Assembly (NCBI GenBank): GCA_028819215.1 | Contig: JAPPMG010000096.1 | Span: 62,001 to 126,000, forward strand | Direction of reading: 5' to 3' | Source of the DNA: Bryobacterales bacterium | Lineage (GTDB): Bacteria > Acidobacteriota > Terriglobia > Bryobacterales > UBA6623 | Length of the DNA stretch: 64,000 bases | Shown: piece after piece, positions 16,690 to 25,162 of the stretch | How the letters are laid out: each line of letters begins with the position of its first letter | Position numbering within the stretch: position 1 is the first letter of the stretch | Notes under the pieces: generated by a model | Databases searched by the model: none | What the model was told of the DNA's origin: nothing | Seen by the model: the letters and a program-made list of their open reading frames with translations, nothing else | Translations under genes and position numbers: made by a program

Positions 16690-17970
16690 TCAAGATTCCC
16701 TGCCGAAGATTCGCTCGCAGGCGGAGGCTGTTGCCAGCACCAACCCGTCATGGCCTGGAGCCGACGCAAGCTGCAGGCCCATCGGCAGCTGGCCCGGCGG
16801 CGTCGGCATCGGGACTGAGACCGCGGGCACGCCCAGCGCGGTGAACGGCGCGTTACAGCGCGGATCCCCGCTGGACTCCAGACCCTGCGGGGCCGGGCCG
16901 AGCGCGGCAGGGGTGGCTACTACCGGATGGTGGCGTGCCCACTGCTGATATGCATCCCGGGCCGAGACCAGCGTCTGCCGGGCACCGGCGTATGTATCTC
17001 GGTCGATCCCGAGCCCTTCTTCCAGCAGGGCGGCTAGCTTGTCGCCGATCGCCGGACCGTGCTCGCGATAGCGCTCGCTGTGCTCGCGCGCTGCCTCGAA
17101 GGCCATGACTGTGTGAAGCGCTGTGGGCAAGGCGTCCATGAACCCGGGGCGTGGAACTTGTCGAATCGGCATTCCGGCACTTGCCAGGGTCTTCATCGCT
17201 GCGCGGAAGCACACTGCCATGTCCGGAGTGAGGTGCCCTTCAGGCGGCCAGCCGATGATCGCGAGCGCTGCGGCCCCAGCTTGCGCCGGTGCGGACGCCA
17301 GCGCCCGCCAGGCGAACGCCATGTCCTCTGCGGACGCTGCGAACAGTCCCGCGTGATCCAAGGTCGGCGCGAACCGCATCACACCGCCTAGGGGCAGGGC
17401 GCCCAAACTGGGCTTGAAGCCGACCACGCCACAAAACGAAGCCGGGCGCAGAACCGAGCCCTGTGTCTGGCTGCCTATGGCCAGCGGCACCATGCCGGCC
17501 GCCACCGCCGCCGCCGAACCGCTGGACGATCCGCCCGGAGTGTGTCCGCCCGCGAGCGGATTCCGCGTCGGCCCCGTGTCGTAGTACGCATACGCAGTAG
17601 TGTGTGTCTTGCCCGCGAGAACGCAGCCGAGAGAGCCCAGTGTCGCAACGAGTTCGCAATCTTTGCTGGGAACGCGACCGCGCTGGGTTGCGCTGCCCCA
17701 CTCGGTGGGAAGGCCGGCAGTGTCGAAGATGTCCTTCGCCCCGTAGGTCGCGCCGTGCAAGGGACTCGGCGGCGGGGATCGTTTCAATGCCTCGGCCAGG
17801 ATCTCTGCTCGCTCAAGGGCTGTATCGAGGTTCAAGTGGCACCACGCTTGAACCCTGGGCTCGGCTCGGCGGACGGCGCTGGCCGTGGCCTGCACGACGT
17901 CCGGCGGCGACAGCTCGCGCTTTCGGATGAGTGCGTCGATTTGGCGTAGCGACCAGGGGAACGATGGCAT
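16690..17970 (-). CDS. Amidase-signature family amidase
   Basis: 426 residues. Amidase-signature (Ser-cisSer-Lys) hydrolase related to GatA and AtzF-like amidases. The catalytic lysine is K79 in GATYGAKDIFD. The Gly/Ser-rich signature is TPGGSSSGSAAAVAAG, with the cis-serine at 148-150. The nucleophile is S172 in SQTQGSVLRPASFCG, where the commoner form is GSDTGGSIRxPA. That variant and the lack of gatB/gatC nearby argue against a tRNA amidotransferase subunit. It stands alone between trkA and the divergent xseB. The amide substrate is unknown. Confidence 0.85.
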   Translation of the reverse strand: MPSFPWSLRQIDALIRKRELSPPDVVQATASAVRRAEPRVQAWCHLNLDTALERAEILAEALKRSPPPSPLHGATYGAKDIFDTAGLPTEWGSATQRGRVPSKDCELVATLGSLGCVLAGKTHTTAYAYYDTGPTRNPLAGGHTPGGSSSGSAAAVAAGMVPLAIGSQTQGSVLRPASFCGVVGFKPSLGALPLGGVMRFAPTLDHAGLFAASAEDMAFAWRALASAPAQAGAAALAIIGWPPEGHLTPDMAVCFRAAMKTLASAGMPIRQVPRPGFMDALPTALHTVMAFEAAREHSERYREHGPAIGDKLAALLEEGLGIDRDTYAGARQTLVSARDAYQQWARHHPVVATPAALGPAPQGLESSGDPRCNAPFTALGVPAVSVPMPTPPGQLPMGLQLASAPGHDGLVLATASACERIFGRES

Positions 17971-18036
17971 GGGGCGAGCCGATGCGGCAATTGTCGCACC
18001 AAGCCGGCCTCAAGGCCCATCAAGCCTGAAGCGAAG

Positions 18037-18042
18037 TACAAT
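18037..18042 (+). promoter_or_regulatory. Candidate -10 box (TACAAT) for xseB-ispA
   Basis: TACAAT, five of six to the -10 consensus, lies 16 nt before the xseB ATG in the gap between divergent genes. The same hexamer occurs upstream of glmM, the 54770 gene and ppiD. No -35 element is evident. Confidence 0.35.
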
Positions 18043-18058
18043 GGCGCTTCAACGCACC

Positions 18059-18307
18059 ATGTCCGAAGAAAAGACCGAACTGACGTTTGAGCAGGGGCTG
18101 GAATCCTTGGACAAGATCGTCGACAAGCTCGAGAGCGGCGATCTCGAGCTGGTGGAGTCCTTGAAACTCTTCGAAGAGGGCGTGCTCCTTAGCCAGAACT
18201 GCCGCAAGCAGCTTGAAGAGGCCGAGACCAAGGTTGAAGCGCTGATCAAGCGGGACGATCAGCGAGAGCCCGAGCCCTTCCAGCTCGAAGACAAGGAGCC
18301 GTTCTAG
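18059..18307 (+). CDS. xseB: Exodeoxyribonuclease VII small subunit
   Basis: 82 residues from the ATG at 18059. Matches the small-subunit pattern: LTFEQGLESLDKIVDKLESGDLELVESLKLFEEG followed by a helical C-terminus ending in EAETKVEAL. The protein forms oligomers that bind the long coiled tail of XseA to make the single-strand exonuclease. An in-frame ATG at 18041 overlaps the likely -10 box and is not used here. xseA is not in the window. It lies 3 bases before ispA, the arrangement seen in many bacteria. Confidence 0.9.
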   Translation: MSEEKTELTFEQGLESLDKIVDKLESGDLELVESLKLFEEGVLLSQNCRKQLEEAETKVEALIKRDDQREPEPFQLEDKEPF

Positions 18308-18310
18308 CAG

Positions 18311-19198
18311 GTGGGGCTCGAATCCCTAGGCGACTACCTGCGCGAGAGCCGCCTGCACGTCGACCGTGACCTGGACCGGCTCCTGCCGCCGGCCTCTGCC
18401 CCGCCGGGCACGATCCACGCCGCCATGCGCCACAGCGTGTTTGCCGGCGGAAAGCGCATCCGCCCAATCCTAGCCATCGCCGCTGCAGAGGCTTGCGGAC
18501 GGCAGCTTGGCGCGACGGACGCGGCCTGTGCGTTGGAGTGCGTTCACACCTACTCGCTGATCCATGACGACTTGCCGGCGCTTGACGACGATGCCTTGAG
18601 GCGCGGCCAGCCGACGTGCCACAAGGCCTACGGCGAGGCCGTGGCTATCCTCGCGGGCGACGCCCTGCTCACGCTGGCGTTCCAGCTGCTGGCGGGGTTG
18701 GACGCTCCGGACCGTACCAAGACCGCGCTAGTTGCCGAGCTTGCGGCTGCGGGCGGCACCCTGGACGGGATGATTGGCGGGCAAGTGGAAGATCTAGCGG
18801 CGGAAGGCGGCGTCCCGTCCCCGTCCCAGGTGGAGTACATCCACCGCGCCAAAACCGCCGCGCTGATTCGGGCATCGGTGCGTTTCGGAGCCCTATTGGC
18901 CGAGGCCGACGCCCGGCGGCTGGAAGCGCTCGGCGAGTTCGGCGGCAGGATTGGGCTGGCGTTCCAGATAGTGGACGACATTCTGGACGTGGTCTCGTCT
19001 TCAAGCGAGCTGGGCAAGACCGCTGGCAAGGATCAGGCACAAAGCAAGGCCACTTATACCGCGGTCTACGGCGTCTCGGAAGCCCGGTTGCGTGCCCGGC
19101 AGTGTGTTGACGAGGCTTTGGCCGCGATCGAGGACTTCGACGAATCCGCCTGGGCGCTGCGCGGGATCGCCGGATACATAGTCACGCGGACGAATTGA
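18311..19198 (+). CDS. ispA: Farnesyl diphosphate synthase (polyprenyl synthetase)
   Basis: 295 residues. Trans-prenyltransferase condensing IPP with DMAPP/GPP. The first aspartate-rich motif is HDDLPALDDD (D86, D87, D92), with the two-residue insertion typical of bacterial farnesyl synthases. The second is FQIVDDILD. GGKRIRP binds IPP and the C-terminus has the usual helical domain. The GTG at 18311 is the start, with AGGAG 11 nt upstream inside xseB. Y81, five residues before the first DD, fits FPP length control, but a GGPP product cannot be ruled out. The 3' end overlaps the opposing truA gene by 17 bases. Confidence 0.92.
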   Translation: MGLESLGDYLRESRLHVDRDLDRLLPPASAPPGTIHAAMRHSVFAGGKRIRPILAIAAAEACGRQLGATDAACALECVHTYSLIHDDLPALDDDALRRGQPTCHKAYGEAVAILAGDALLTLAFQLLAGLDAPDRTKTALVAELAAAGGTLDGMIGGQVEDLAAEGGVPSPSQVEYIHRAKTAALIRASVRFGALLAEADARRLEALGEFGGRIGLAFQIVDDILDVVSSSSELGKTAGKDQAQSKATYTAVYGVSEARLRARQCVDEALAAIEDFDESAWALRGIAGYIVTRTN

Positions 19199-19976
19199 CG
19201 TGCGCCGCATTGGCGGCCGCGGTCTCGCCCGGGTATTCCACGCTCACTAGGAACAGTCCCCGAGCCGGCGCAGTGGGGCCCGCCTCGCGGCGGTCGCGCG
19301 CGGCGAGGATGCGGTCGATGTCGTCGGGCCGGAGATTGCCCCGGCCGACTTCCAGCAGCGTGCCTACGAAGTTCCGCACCATCCGGTACAGGAAGCCCGA
19401 TCCGCGCACCCGGTAGACCAGCAAATCGGCCTCTCTTTGCAGGACTGACGAGTACACCGAGCGCTCGGTAGATTCTTCGGCATCGCCGTCACTGGATGCG
19501 AACGAGCGGAAATCGCGGTCTCCGGCCAGTCGCAGCGCTGCCACGCACATCGCGTCCTCGTCAAGCGGATACGGGTGCCAGTAGGTGAATCGAGCATCGA
19601 AAGGCGGGCATATCGGCGCCCGCTGGATTCGGTATTCGTAGGTCTTGGAGGTCGCCCAGTGACGAGCGTGAAACCCTTCCGGCGCCAAGCGGGCCTCCGT
19701 TACCCGGATGTCGGCCGGCAACAGGCGATTGAGCGCCTTGACCAGGCCATGGGCGGGAATTGGGCTGGCCAGCGTGCAAGAGGCCACTTGGGCCAGCGCG
19801 TGCACGCCCGCGTCGGTGCGTCCCGAGCCGGCGAGTTTGACAGGCCGGCCCTCGATGGCCGCGAGTGCATCCTCGACGGTGCCTTGTATCGTCGTCGCGG
19901 CGGGCTGGACCTGCCAGCCGCTATAGGATGTGCCGTCGTATGCTAGCGTGAGTTTCCAACTGCGCTCGCTGGACAC
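19182..19976 (-). CDS. truA: tRNA pseudouridine(38-40) synthase
   Basis: 264 residues. Modifies uridines in the anticodon stem-loop of tRNA. Signature elements are LTLAYDGTSYSGWQVQP, the catalytic D55 in SGRTDAGVHA, and RGSGFLYRMVRNFVGTLLEVGRG in the C-terminal half. Start is GTG at 19976; no ribosome-binding site is visible and TATATT lies immediately before the start codon. It runs convergently into ispA, with coding overlap of 17 bases. Confidence 0.94.
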   Translation of the reverse strand: MSSERSWKLTLAYDGTSYSGWQVQPAATTIQGTVEDALAAIEGRPVKLAGSGRTDAGVHALAQVASCTLASPIPAHGLVKALNRLLPADIRVTEARLAPEGFHARHWATSKTYEYRIQRAPICPPFDARFTYWHPYPLDEDAMCVAALRLAGDRDFRSFASSDGDAEESTERSVYSSVLQREADLLVYRVRGSGFLYRMVRNFVGTLLEVGRGNLRPDDIDRILAARDRREAGPTAPARGLFLVSVEYPGETAAANAAHVNSSA

Positions 19977-20109
19977 AATATACGCAGCGTAGCGCTGTTC
20001 GCGGGGCAGTTGCCGCTGCCCGTCGCGTAACCAGCGGACCTCCCGCAGCGTCTAATCTTTCTGGGATTCTGCATTCTCCTGCAGTGCTTTGGCCCTTATC
20101 CCCTCCCCT

Positions 20110-22059
20110 ATGAAGATTTGGACTGGCCAACTATCGCTGCTATTGGTCGCAGCGGTTCTTCTACAGCCGATCGCGAGCGCCCAGGAGATACGGTCCAAGC
20201 CGTTCGACTACAGCATGGGCCAATCGGCTTGGCCGCCGTTCACCAACATATTCAAGGCTCCGGACGTTCCCGAGATCTCGCTGAGGAATTCCGGCCGGCT
20301 GGAAGACCTGCTGCACGATGCCAAGATCTACTTGTCGCTGGCGGACGCACTGGCGCTGGCCATTGAGAACAACCTCGATATCGCGTGGGCTCGCTACGGC
20401 CCCCAGAGCTCTGCCAACGACCTGATGCGGGCTAAGTCGGGCGCACAGTTGCGCGGCGTGCAGAACCAGATCAGCACGCTCTCCACGGGCCTCGGCGACA
20501 CCGGCGGTGCCGGGCCTGCCGGGCAGGCTACCGGCATCACGCAGCGCGCCGGGGGTGGCGGGGCTGCTGGCGGCCAGGGCGGGGCGGGGGACATTGGCGA
20601 TGCCAGCACGTTCTTTGGCACCCAGGCCGTGAATCTGGATCCGTCGATCTTTGGCAACGTTGATTGGGGGCACTTCTCCAATCCGCAGACCAGCGACTTC
20701 GTGACGGGCACGAACACGCTGGTGCGCGAGATAAGCAACTCTCAGATGGGCGTTCGCACGGGCTTTATATCCGGCGCCACCGCCGCGCTGATCTGGGCCA
20801 ACTCGCGCAGCGACACCAACAACGTGCGCACTAACTTCAACCCGTCGCTGGTCAGCGCGTTTACGCTGCGCGTGACACAGCCCCTGCTGCAGGGCTTCGG
20901 CGTGGCGGTCAACACGCGCAATATCAAGGTCGCGAAGAACAATAACGAGATCTCGAACCTGCAGTTCAAGCTGCAAGTCGAAGAGGTCGTGTCGCGGGTT
21001 GCCGGGATTTACTGGGGCTTGGTCTCGCTGCGGGCGCAGGTCGAGAGCCAGCGGCAGAACCTTGCCCTAGCTCAGAAGCTCTACAGCGATAACAAGCGGC
21101 GTGTCGAGATCGGGACGCTCGCACCCATCGAGATTATCCGCGCCGAAGCCGAAGTCGCGGCCCGCGAGGCAGACCTCACGGCGGCGCAGACCGAGGTGCA
21201 GTTGCAGGAGACCATCCTCAAGGACGCCATCAGCGTCAACGGAATCGCGAGCCCCACGTTGCTGCATGCCGAGATCGTGCCGACGCAGGACATCGAGATC
21301 GACCCGAGCGAAGAGTTCGAGCCGCTGCCCACGCTGATGGAAGTCGCGCTGGCGGCGCGCGCGGACATGGAGCAGAACCGCCTGCGCCTCAACAACACCG
21401 ATTTGGGCTTGGTCGGCGTCAAGAACGGCATGCTGCCCAGTGCGAACCTCATCGTGGACCTGACCAACAATGCGCTGTCCGGATCGGAGAACGAACTGTT
21501 TCGCGGCTTGCCAGGCGACAATTCGATGGTCTCGCCGTTCTTCATCGGAGGGCTCGGCACGGCGGCAGGGCAGCTTCTGCGCCGCAACTTCCCCGACTAC
21601 CAGGTTCGCATGCAGGTCAACATCCCGCTGAAGAATCGTCAGGCCCGCGCGGACTACACGGCGGCGCTGCTGGAGAAGCGCCAGCAGGAGATTCGCCTCG
21701 TGCAGGCGACCAACGCGATCCGGACCGAGGTGCAGTCGGCGGTGATCCGCATCCAGCAGGCGCGCGCTCGTTACGCAGCCGCGTTGAAGTCGCAGGACCT
21801 GCAGCAGCAGACGCTGGATGCCGAGCAGAAGAAGTACAACTTAGGCGCGTCCACGATTTTTCAGGTCGTGCAAGCCCAGCGGGATCTGGCGAACGCCCGC
21901 ACCAGCGTGATCGCGACCCAGAACGAGTACGCCAATGCGCGAATCAACCTTGATCGCGCCACGGGCCATATGCTGACAGCGCATAATATCTCCATCGCCG
22001 AAGCTTATGATGGAGTCGTCAGCAGGCGGCCCGATCCGCTGCCAGTCTCCGCCCAGTAG
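20110..22059 (+). CDS. TolC-family outer membrane efflux protein
   Basis: About 649 residues. Signal peptide at 1-26 (core LSLLLVAAVLL, cleavage after ASA). A long N-terminal part precedes two OEP repeats of coiled-coil helices, for example VESQRQNLALAQKLYSDNKR and QTLDAEQKKYNLGASTIFQVV, the typical TolC helical barrel. A glycine-rich low-complexity insert lies at about 20500-20610 (core RAGGGGAAGGQGGAGD). The ATG at 20110 is preferred to an upstream in-frame TTG at 20089. No inner-membrane pump or adaptor gene is adjacent, so partner and substrate are unknown. The GMC oxidoreductase follows after 69 bases. Confidence 0.85.
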   Translation: MKIWTGQLSLLLVAAVLLQPIASAQEIRSKPFDYSMGQSAWPPFTNIFKAPDVPEISLRNSGRLEDLLHDAKIYLSLADALALAIENNLDIAWARYGPQSSANDLMRAKSGAQLRGVQNQISTLSTGLGDTGGAGPAGQATGITQRAGGGGAAGGQGGAGDIGDASTFFGTQAVNLDPSIFGNVDWGHFSNPQTSDFVTGTNTLVREISNSQMGVRTGFISGATAALIWANSRSDTNNVRTNFNPSLVSAFTLRVTQPLLQGFGVAVNTRNIKVAKNNNEISNLQFKLQVEEVVSRVAGIYWGLVSLRAQVESQRQNLALAQKLYSDNKRRVEIGTLAPIEIIRAEAEVAAREADLTAAQTEVQLQETILKDAISVNGIASPTLLHAEIVPTQDIEIDPSEEFEPLPTLMEVALAARADMEQNRLRLNNTDLGLVGVKNGMLPSANLIVDLTNNALSGSENELFRGLPGDNSMVSPFFIGGLGTAAGQLLRRNFPDYQVRMQVNIPLKNRQARADYTAALLEKRQQEIRLVQATNAIRTEVQSAVIRIQQARARYAAALKSQDLQQQTLDAEQKKYNLGASTIFQVVQAQRDLANARTSVIATQNEYANARINLDRATGHMLTAHNISIAEAYDGVVSRRPDPLPVSAQ

Positions 22060-22128
22060 CTGCGGCCGGGGACAGGCGGTGCGGCAGGCGCGCGCCGCGC
22101 TGGCGGCTTGGAGGTGGTGGAAACCGCA

Positions 22129-23829
22129 ATGGCCGAGACTGAGTTCGATGTAGTCGTGGTGGGTGCCGGTGCCGGCGGCGGCACCATGGCGCGCGTCCTG
22201 AGCGAGAAGGGAATCAAGGTCGCCCTGCTCGAGGCGGGTCCGATGCTGGACCCGCAGAAGGACTACAAGACCAACAAGTGGCCGCACGATTACGGTCACC
22301 GCTCCGCCGAAGATGGTGGCAAGGCATACTTCGGCACGGGTCAGGCCTACGGCTTCATGACCGCGGTCAGCGGCGGTTGGCAGCTAGAGGGCGAGCCGTA
22401 CACCTCCGCGCCCGGCACGGAGTTCGCCTGGTTCCGCTCGCGCGTTGTGGGCGGGCGCACGAATCACTACGGGCGGATGTCGTTCCGCTTTTCGGATCTT
22501 GATTTCAAGCCGTACTCCCGCGACGGCATCGGCTGGGACTGGCCGATCAGCTACGACGACATCGCGCCTTGGTACGACCGCGCCGAAGAGTACATTGGCG
22601 TAACCGGCACCGTGGAAGGTATCCGCAGCGCGCCGGACGGCAAGTTCCACGAGCCACCGGCGCCGAAAGTGCACGAGCGCCTGGTGCGCGCCGCTGGGAA
22701 GAAGCTCGGAGTGCCGTTCATCGCAAACCGGCGCGCCATCATCACCAGAGCTCTCAACGACCGCCCTGCCTGCCACTATTGCGGCCAATGCGGGCGCGGC
22801 TGCCTGACGGCGTCGAACTACTCGGCGTCCCAGGTGGATATCTTCCCCGCCATGGAGACAGGCAATCTGTCCGTGATCACCGATGCGATGGTGCGAGAGG
22901 TCGAAGTCGACGAGCAGGGACTTGCCAGCGGCGTGGTCTACATCGACAAGGAAGCGAGGGCCGAGAAGCTTCTGCGCGGCCGGGCCGTGGTGCTGGCGGC
23001 TTCGGCCTGCGAGACGGCGCGGCTGATGCTCAATTCCAAGTCCAAGCACTTCCCCGACGGGATCGCCAACGGTTCCGGCCTGGTCGGGCGGTACCTGATG
23101 GACACGGTGGGTTTCAGCCTGCGCGGCACGCTGCCGGCGCTGGAGAACCTGCCACGCTATGACACGGATGGTTTCGGCGGGGCGCACCTGTACGCCCCGT
23201 GGTGGCTTTGGGATGGTCACGACCGGCTCGATTTTCCGCGCGGATACCACATCGAGATGGGCGGGGGCTTCCGCATGCCTGGTCCCAACAGCTTCGGAAG
23301 AACCGCGCGGGCGGCGGGATACGGAGCGGAGATGAAGCGCAGGATCCGCCAGGAATACGGCTGTGGCATCGGCCTGTCCGGACGTGGCGAGATGATTCCC
23401 AACAACCAGAGTTACATGGACATCGACCCGGACACGGTGGATCGCTGGGGGATTCCCGTCCCGCGCTTCCACTTCTCGTTCAGCGACTACGAGTGGAAGC
23501 AGGCCCGCCACATGGAGCGCACGTTCCGGGACCTGATCGAGGCGGCGGGCGGCAAGGTGCTCGGGATCGGCAACGTTGCCCGCGAGGCCCAGGGAATCGC
23601 CGTGCCGGGCTCGATCATCCACGAGGTTGGCACCGCGCGGATGGGCGACAATCCCGGCAGTTCGGTGCTGAACCGGTATTGCCAGGCGCACGAAGTCAAC
23701 AACCTGTTCGTGGCCGACGGGGCGAGTTTCGTCAGCAATCCGGACAAGAATCCGACACTGACAATCAACGCACTGTCGTGGCGTACGGCGGAGTACTTGG
23801 CCGAGGAATTGAGGAAGGGCAATGTCTAG
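22129..23829 (+). CDS. GMC-family FAD oxidoreductase, dehydrogenase large subunit
   Basis: 566 residues. Glucose-methanol-choline oxidoreductase of the gluconate/sugar dehydrogenase branch. The FAD-binding GAGAGGG lies at residues 12-18, the VVGGRTNHYG stretch packs on flavin, and the C-terminal HEVGTARMG (H498) and NPTLTINAL bear the catalytic His/Asn pair. A cysteine cluster CHYCGQCGRGC (C215, C218, C221, C225) could bind an iron-sulfur cluster, as known for some FAD sugar dehydrogenases. There is no signal peptide. The 3' end overlaps the Tat-exported subunit 3 gene by 8 bases, so the pair is probably exported folded and acts in the periplasm. The sugar or polyol substrate is unknown. Confidence 0.88.
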   Translation: MAETEFDVVVVGAGAGGGTMARVLSEKGIKVALLEAGPMLDPQKDYKTNKWPHDYGHRSAEDGGKAYFGTGQAYGFMTAVSGGWQLEGEPYTSAPGTEFAWFRSRVVGGRTNHYGRMSFRFSDLDFKPYSRDGIGWDWPISYDDIAPWYDRAEEYIGVTGTVEGIRSAPDGKFHEPPAPKVHERLVRAAGKKLGVPFIANRRAIITRALNDRPACHYCGQCGRGCLTASNYSASQVDIFPAMETGNLSVITDAMVREVEVDEQGLASGVVYIDKEARAEKLLRGRAVVLAASACETARLMLNSKSKHFPDGIANGSGLVGRYLMDTVGFSLRGTLPALENLPRYDTDGFGGAHLYAPWWLWDGHDRLDFPRGYHIEMGGGFRMPGPNSFGRTARAAGYGAEMKRRIRQEYGCGIGLSGRGEMIPNNQSYMDIDPDTVDRWGIPVPRFHFSFSDYEWKQARHMERTFRDLIEAAGGKVLGIGNVAREAQGIAVPGSIIHEVGTARMGDNPGSSVLNRYCQAHEVNNLFVADGASFVSNPDKNPTLTINALSWRTAEYLAEELRKGNV

Positions 23830-24529
23830 CACCCAAGGATTCGTATCTCTGGACGCGCTGTCGCGGCGCGACGCCCTGCGGCGGATCGGACTGGCGCTAA
23901 CCGCCACCGGGCTCGGCCAAGGGATAGACGCGGCGGACGCGGCCCAAGTCCACCAGCAGGTCGACGAGGAGCGCACGCTGCAGGGCCAGTACAAGATCAA
24001 GTATTTCAACGAGCACGAATTCCGCACCCTGGAGCGGCTGTCGGAGTTGATCGTGCCGGCCGACGAGGGCGGGCCGAGCGGTCGCGAGGGAGGCGCTCCG
24101 GAGTTCATTGACCTGCTGTCGAGCCAGAACGAAGAGCTGGCCCATATCTTTTCCGGCGGAATCCTGTGGCTGGACAACGCCTCGGCCGAAAGACACGGCA
24201 CGCGCTTCGTAGAGTGCTCCGAGGAGGCGCAGACCGGACTGCTGGATTCGCTGGTCGATGCCGAGCGAAACGAAACCGGCGGGGAGACGAGCTGGGACAC
24301 CCGGGAATACCGGCGCTTTTCTGTATTCGGTGTCAAGTCGCCGTCCGACATGCGTCAAGGGCTGGAGTTCTTCGGCTGGTCGCGCCGTCTGATCGTAGAT
24401 GCGTACTACACCAGTCCTGCGGGTATCAAGGACCTGGGCTTCTTGGGAAATTCCTCGCACACCGAGTACACGGTGCCCCAAGAGGCGATCGATTACGCCT
24501 TCAGGCGCAGCCCGTTGCGTGACGCGTGA
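23822..24529 (+). CDS. Gluconate 2-dehydrogenase subunit 3 family protein, Tat-exported
   Basis: 235 residues, the small partner of the GMC dehydrogenase. Its N-terminus is a twin-arginine signal, SRRDALRRIGLALTATGLG, at about residues 14-32. The body holds the family motifs FNEHEFRTLERLSELIVPAD and RRLIVDAYYTSPAGIKDLGF. In characterised FAD sugar dehydrogenases this subunit chaperones and carries the signalless large subunit through the Tat pathway; that role is inferred here. It overlaps the GMC gene by 8 bases. No cytochrome c subunit is adjacent, so the electron acceptor is not evident. Confidence 0.88.
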   Translation: MSSTQGFVSLDALSRRDALRRIGLALTATGLGQGIDAADAAQVHQQVDEERTLQGQYKIKYFNEHEFRTLERLSELIVPADEGGPSGREGGAPEFIDLLSSQNEELAHIFSGGILWLDNASAERHGTRFVECSEEAQTGLLDSLVDAERNETGGETSWDTREYRRFSVFGVKSPSDMRQGLEFFGWSRRLIVDAYYTSPAGIKDLGFLGNSSHTEYTVPQEAIDYAFRRSPLRDA

Positions 24530-24560
24530 CGCTGCGTTCGGCGGGTCGCGGACTGGCAGA

Positions 24561-25055
24561 ATGGTCGCCCGCGCGGGCCTGGCGACAGGCACGAGCAGAG
24601 TTCGATTCCAGCGGCTAGGGGCAATCTTCGCGCTGGTCGCGCTGTTGGCGTCTCCTACCGCGGCGCGTAGCCAGGTCTCCGATCCAGCCATCGGCATCAA
24701 GCGGCTGCTGCTGGACGCCAGCCGCTCTTTGCAGTCAGCCAACGCCGCGCTTTTCATGGGGCTCTTCGACCGCGCCTCGTTTGACGGCTATGCCGCTCTG
24801 CGCGAAGACATCGGTGCGCTGACCGCACACCGCCGCATCGCATCGTCAGTCTCGATCGGTGCGCTCGAAGGCGGTCCGGAGCAATGGACCGCCAGCGTGG
24901 ATTGGCTGTTGGAACTGACACCCAAACTGGATCCGGGGCCCGTGGAACGGCGTCGCCAGACCCTCCATGTCTCGGTGCGCAAGCGCGGCAAGCGCTGGAG
25001 AATCGTCGGCTTGGTGCCGGCCGAATTCTTCGCTCCCGGCCAGCCAGGCCGATAG
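24561..25055 (+). CDS. Hypothetical exported protein, possible NTF2-like fold
   Basis: 164 residues from the ATG at 24561. A signal peptide covers about 1-38 (core LGAIFALVALLASPTAARSQ). The mature part starts with a helical segment followed by alternating strands ending WRIVGLVPAEFFAP. That order of helix then curved sheet resembles NTF2-like domains, but I do not recognise a specific family. It lies 31 bases after the dehydrogenase subunit 3 gene on the same strand and may be transcribed with it. Confidence 0.55.
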   Translation: MVARAGLATGTSRVRFQRLGAIFALVALLASPTAARSQVSDPAIGIKRLLLDASRSLQSANAALFMGLFDRASFDGYAALREDIGALTAHRRIASSVSIGALEGGPEQWTASVDWLLELTPKLDPGPVERRRQTLHVSVRKRGKRWRIVGLVPAEFFAPGQPGR

Positions 25056-25149
25056 CAGCCGGAACGCTCGTCGCATCCGGCCCGGGCCTCGCGCCGAATC
25101 GGTCTGCGAACCCAGCGTGACGCCGACTTCGTATCTGTGCCCCCTCGCA

Positions 25150-25155
25150 TATACT
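25150..25155 (+). promoter_or_regulatory. Candidate -10 box (TATACT) for a leaderless aldo/keto reductase transcript
   Basis: TATACT matches five of six consensus bases and ends 7 nt before the ATG, with no Shine-Dalgarno sequence between. A transcript starting 7 nt after it would begin at the start codon. A similar element precedes the sulfatase gene. Confidence 0.35.
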
Positions 25156-25162
25156 AGTTGCC

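Noticed and set aside
16690-17970. Calling the amidase GatA of the tRNA amidotransferase
   Set aside because: gatB and gatC are not adjacent and the nucleophile loop differs from GatA, so a general amidase is the safer call.
22384-24351. 655-codon open frame antisense to the GMC dehydrogenase genes
   Set aside because: It is a shadow of real genes in high-GC DNA. The sense strand carries complete dehydrogenase motifs, while the antisense translation is Arg/Pro/Ser/His-rich and shows no domain.
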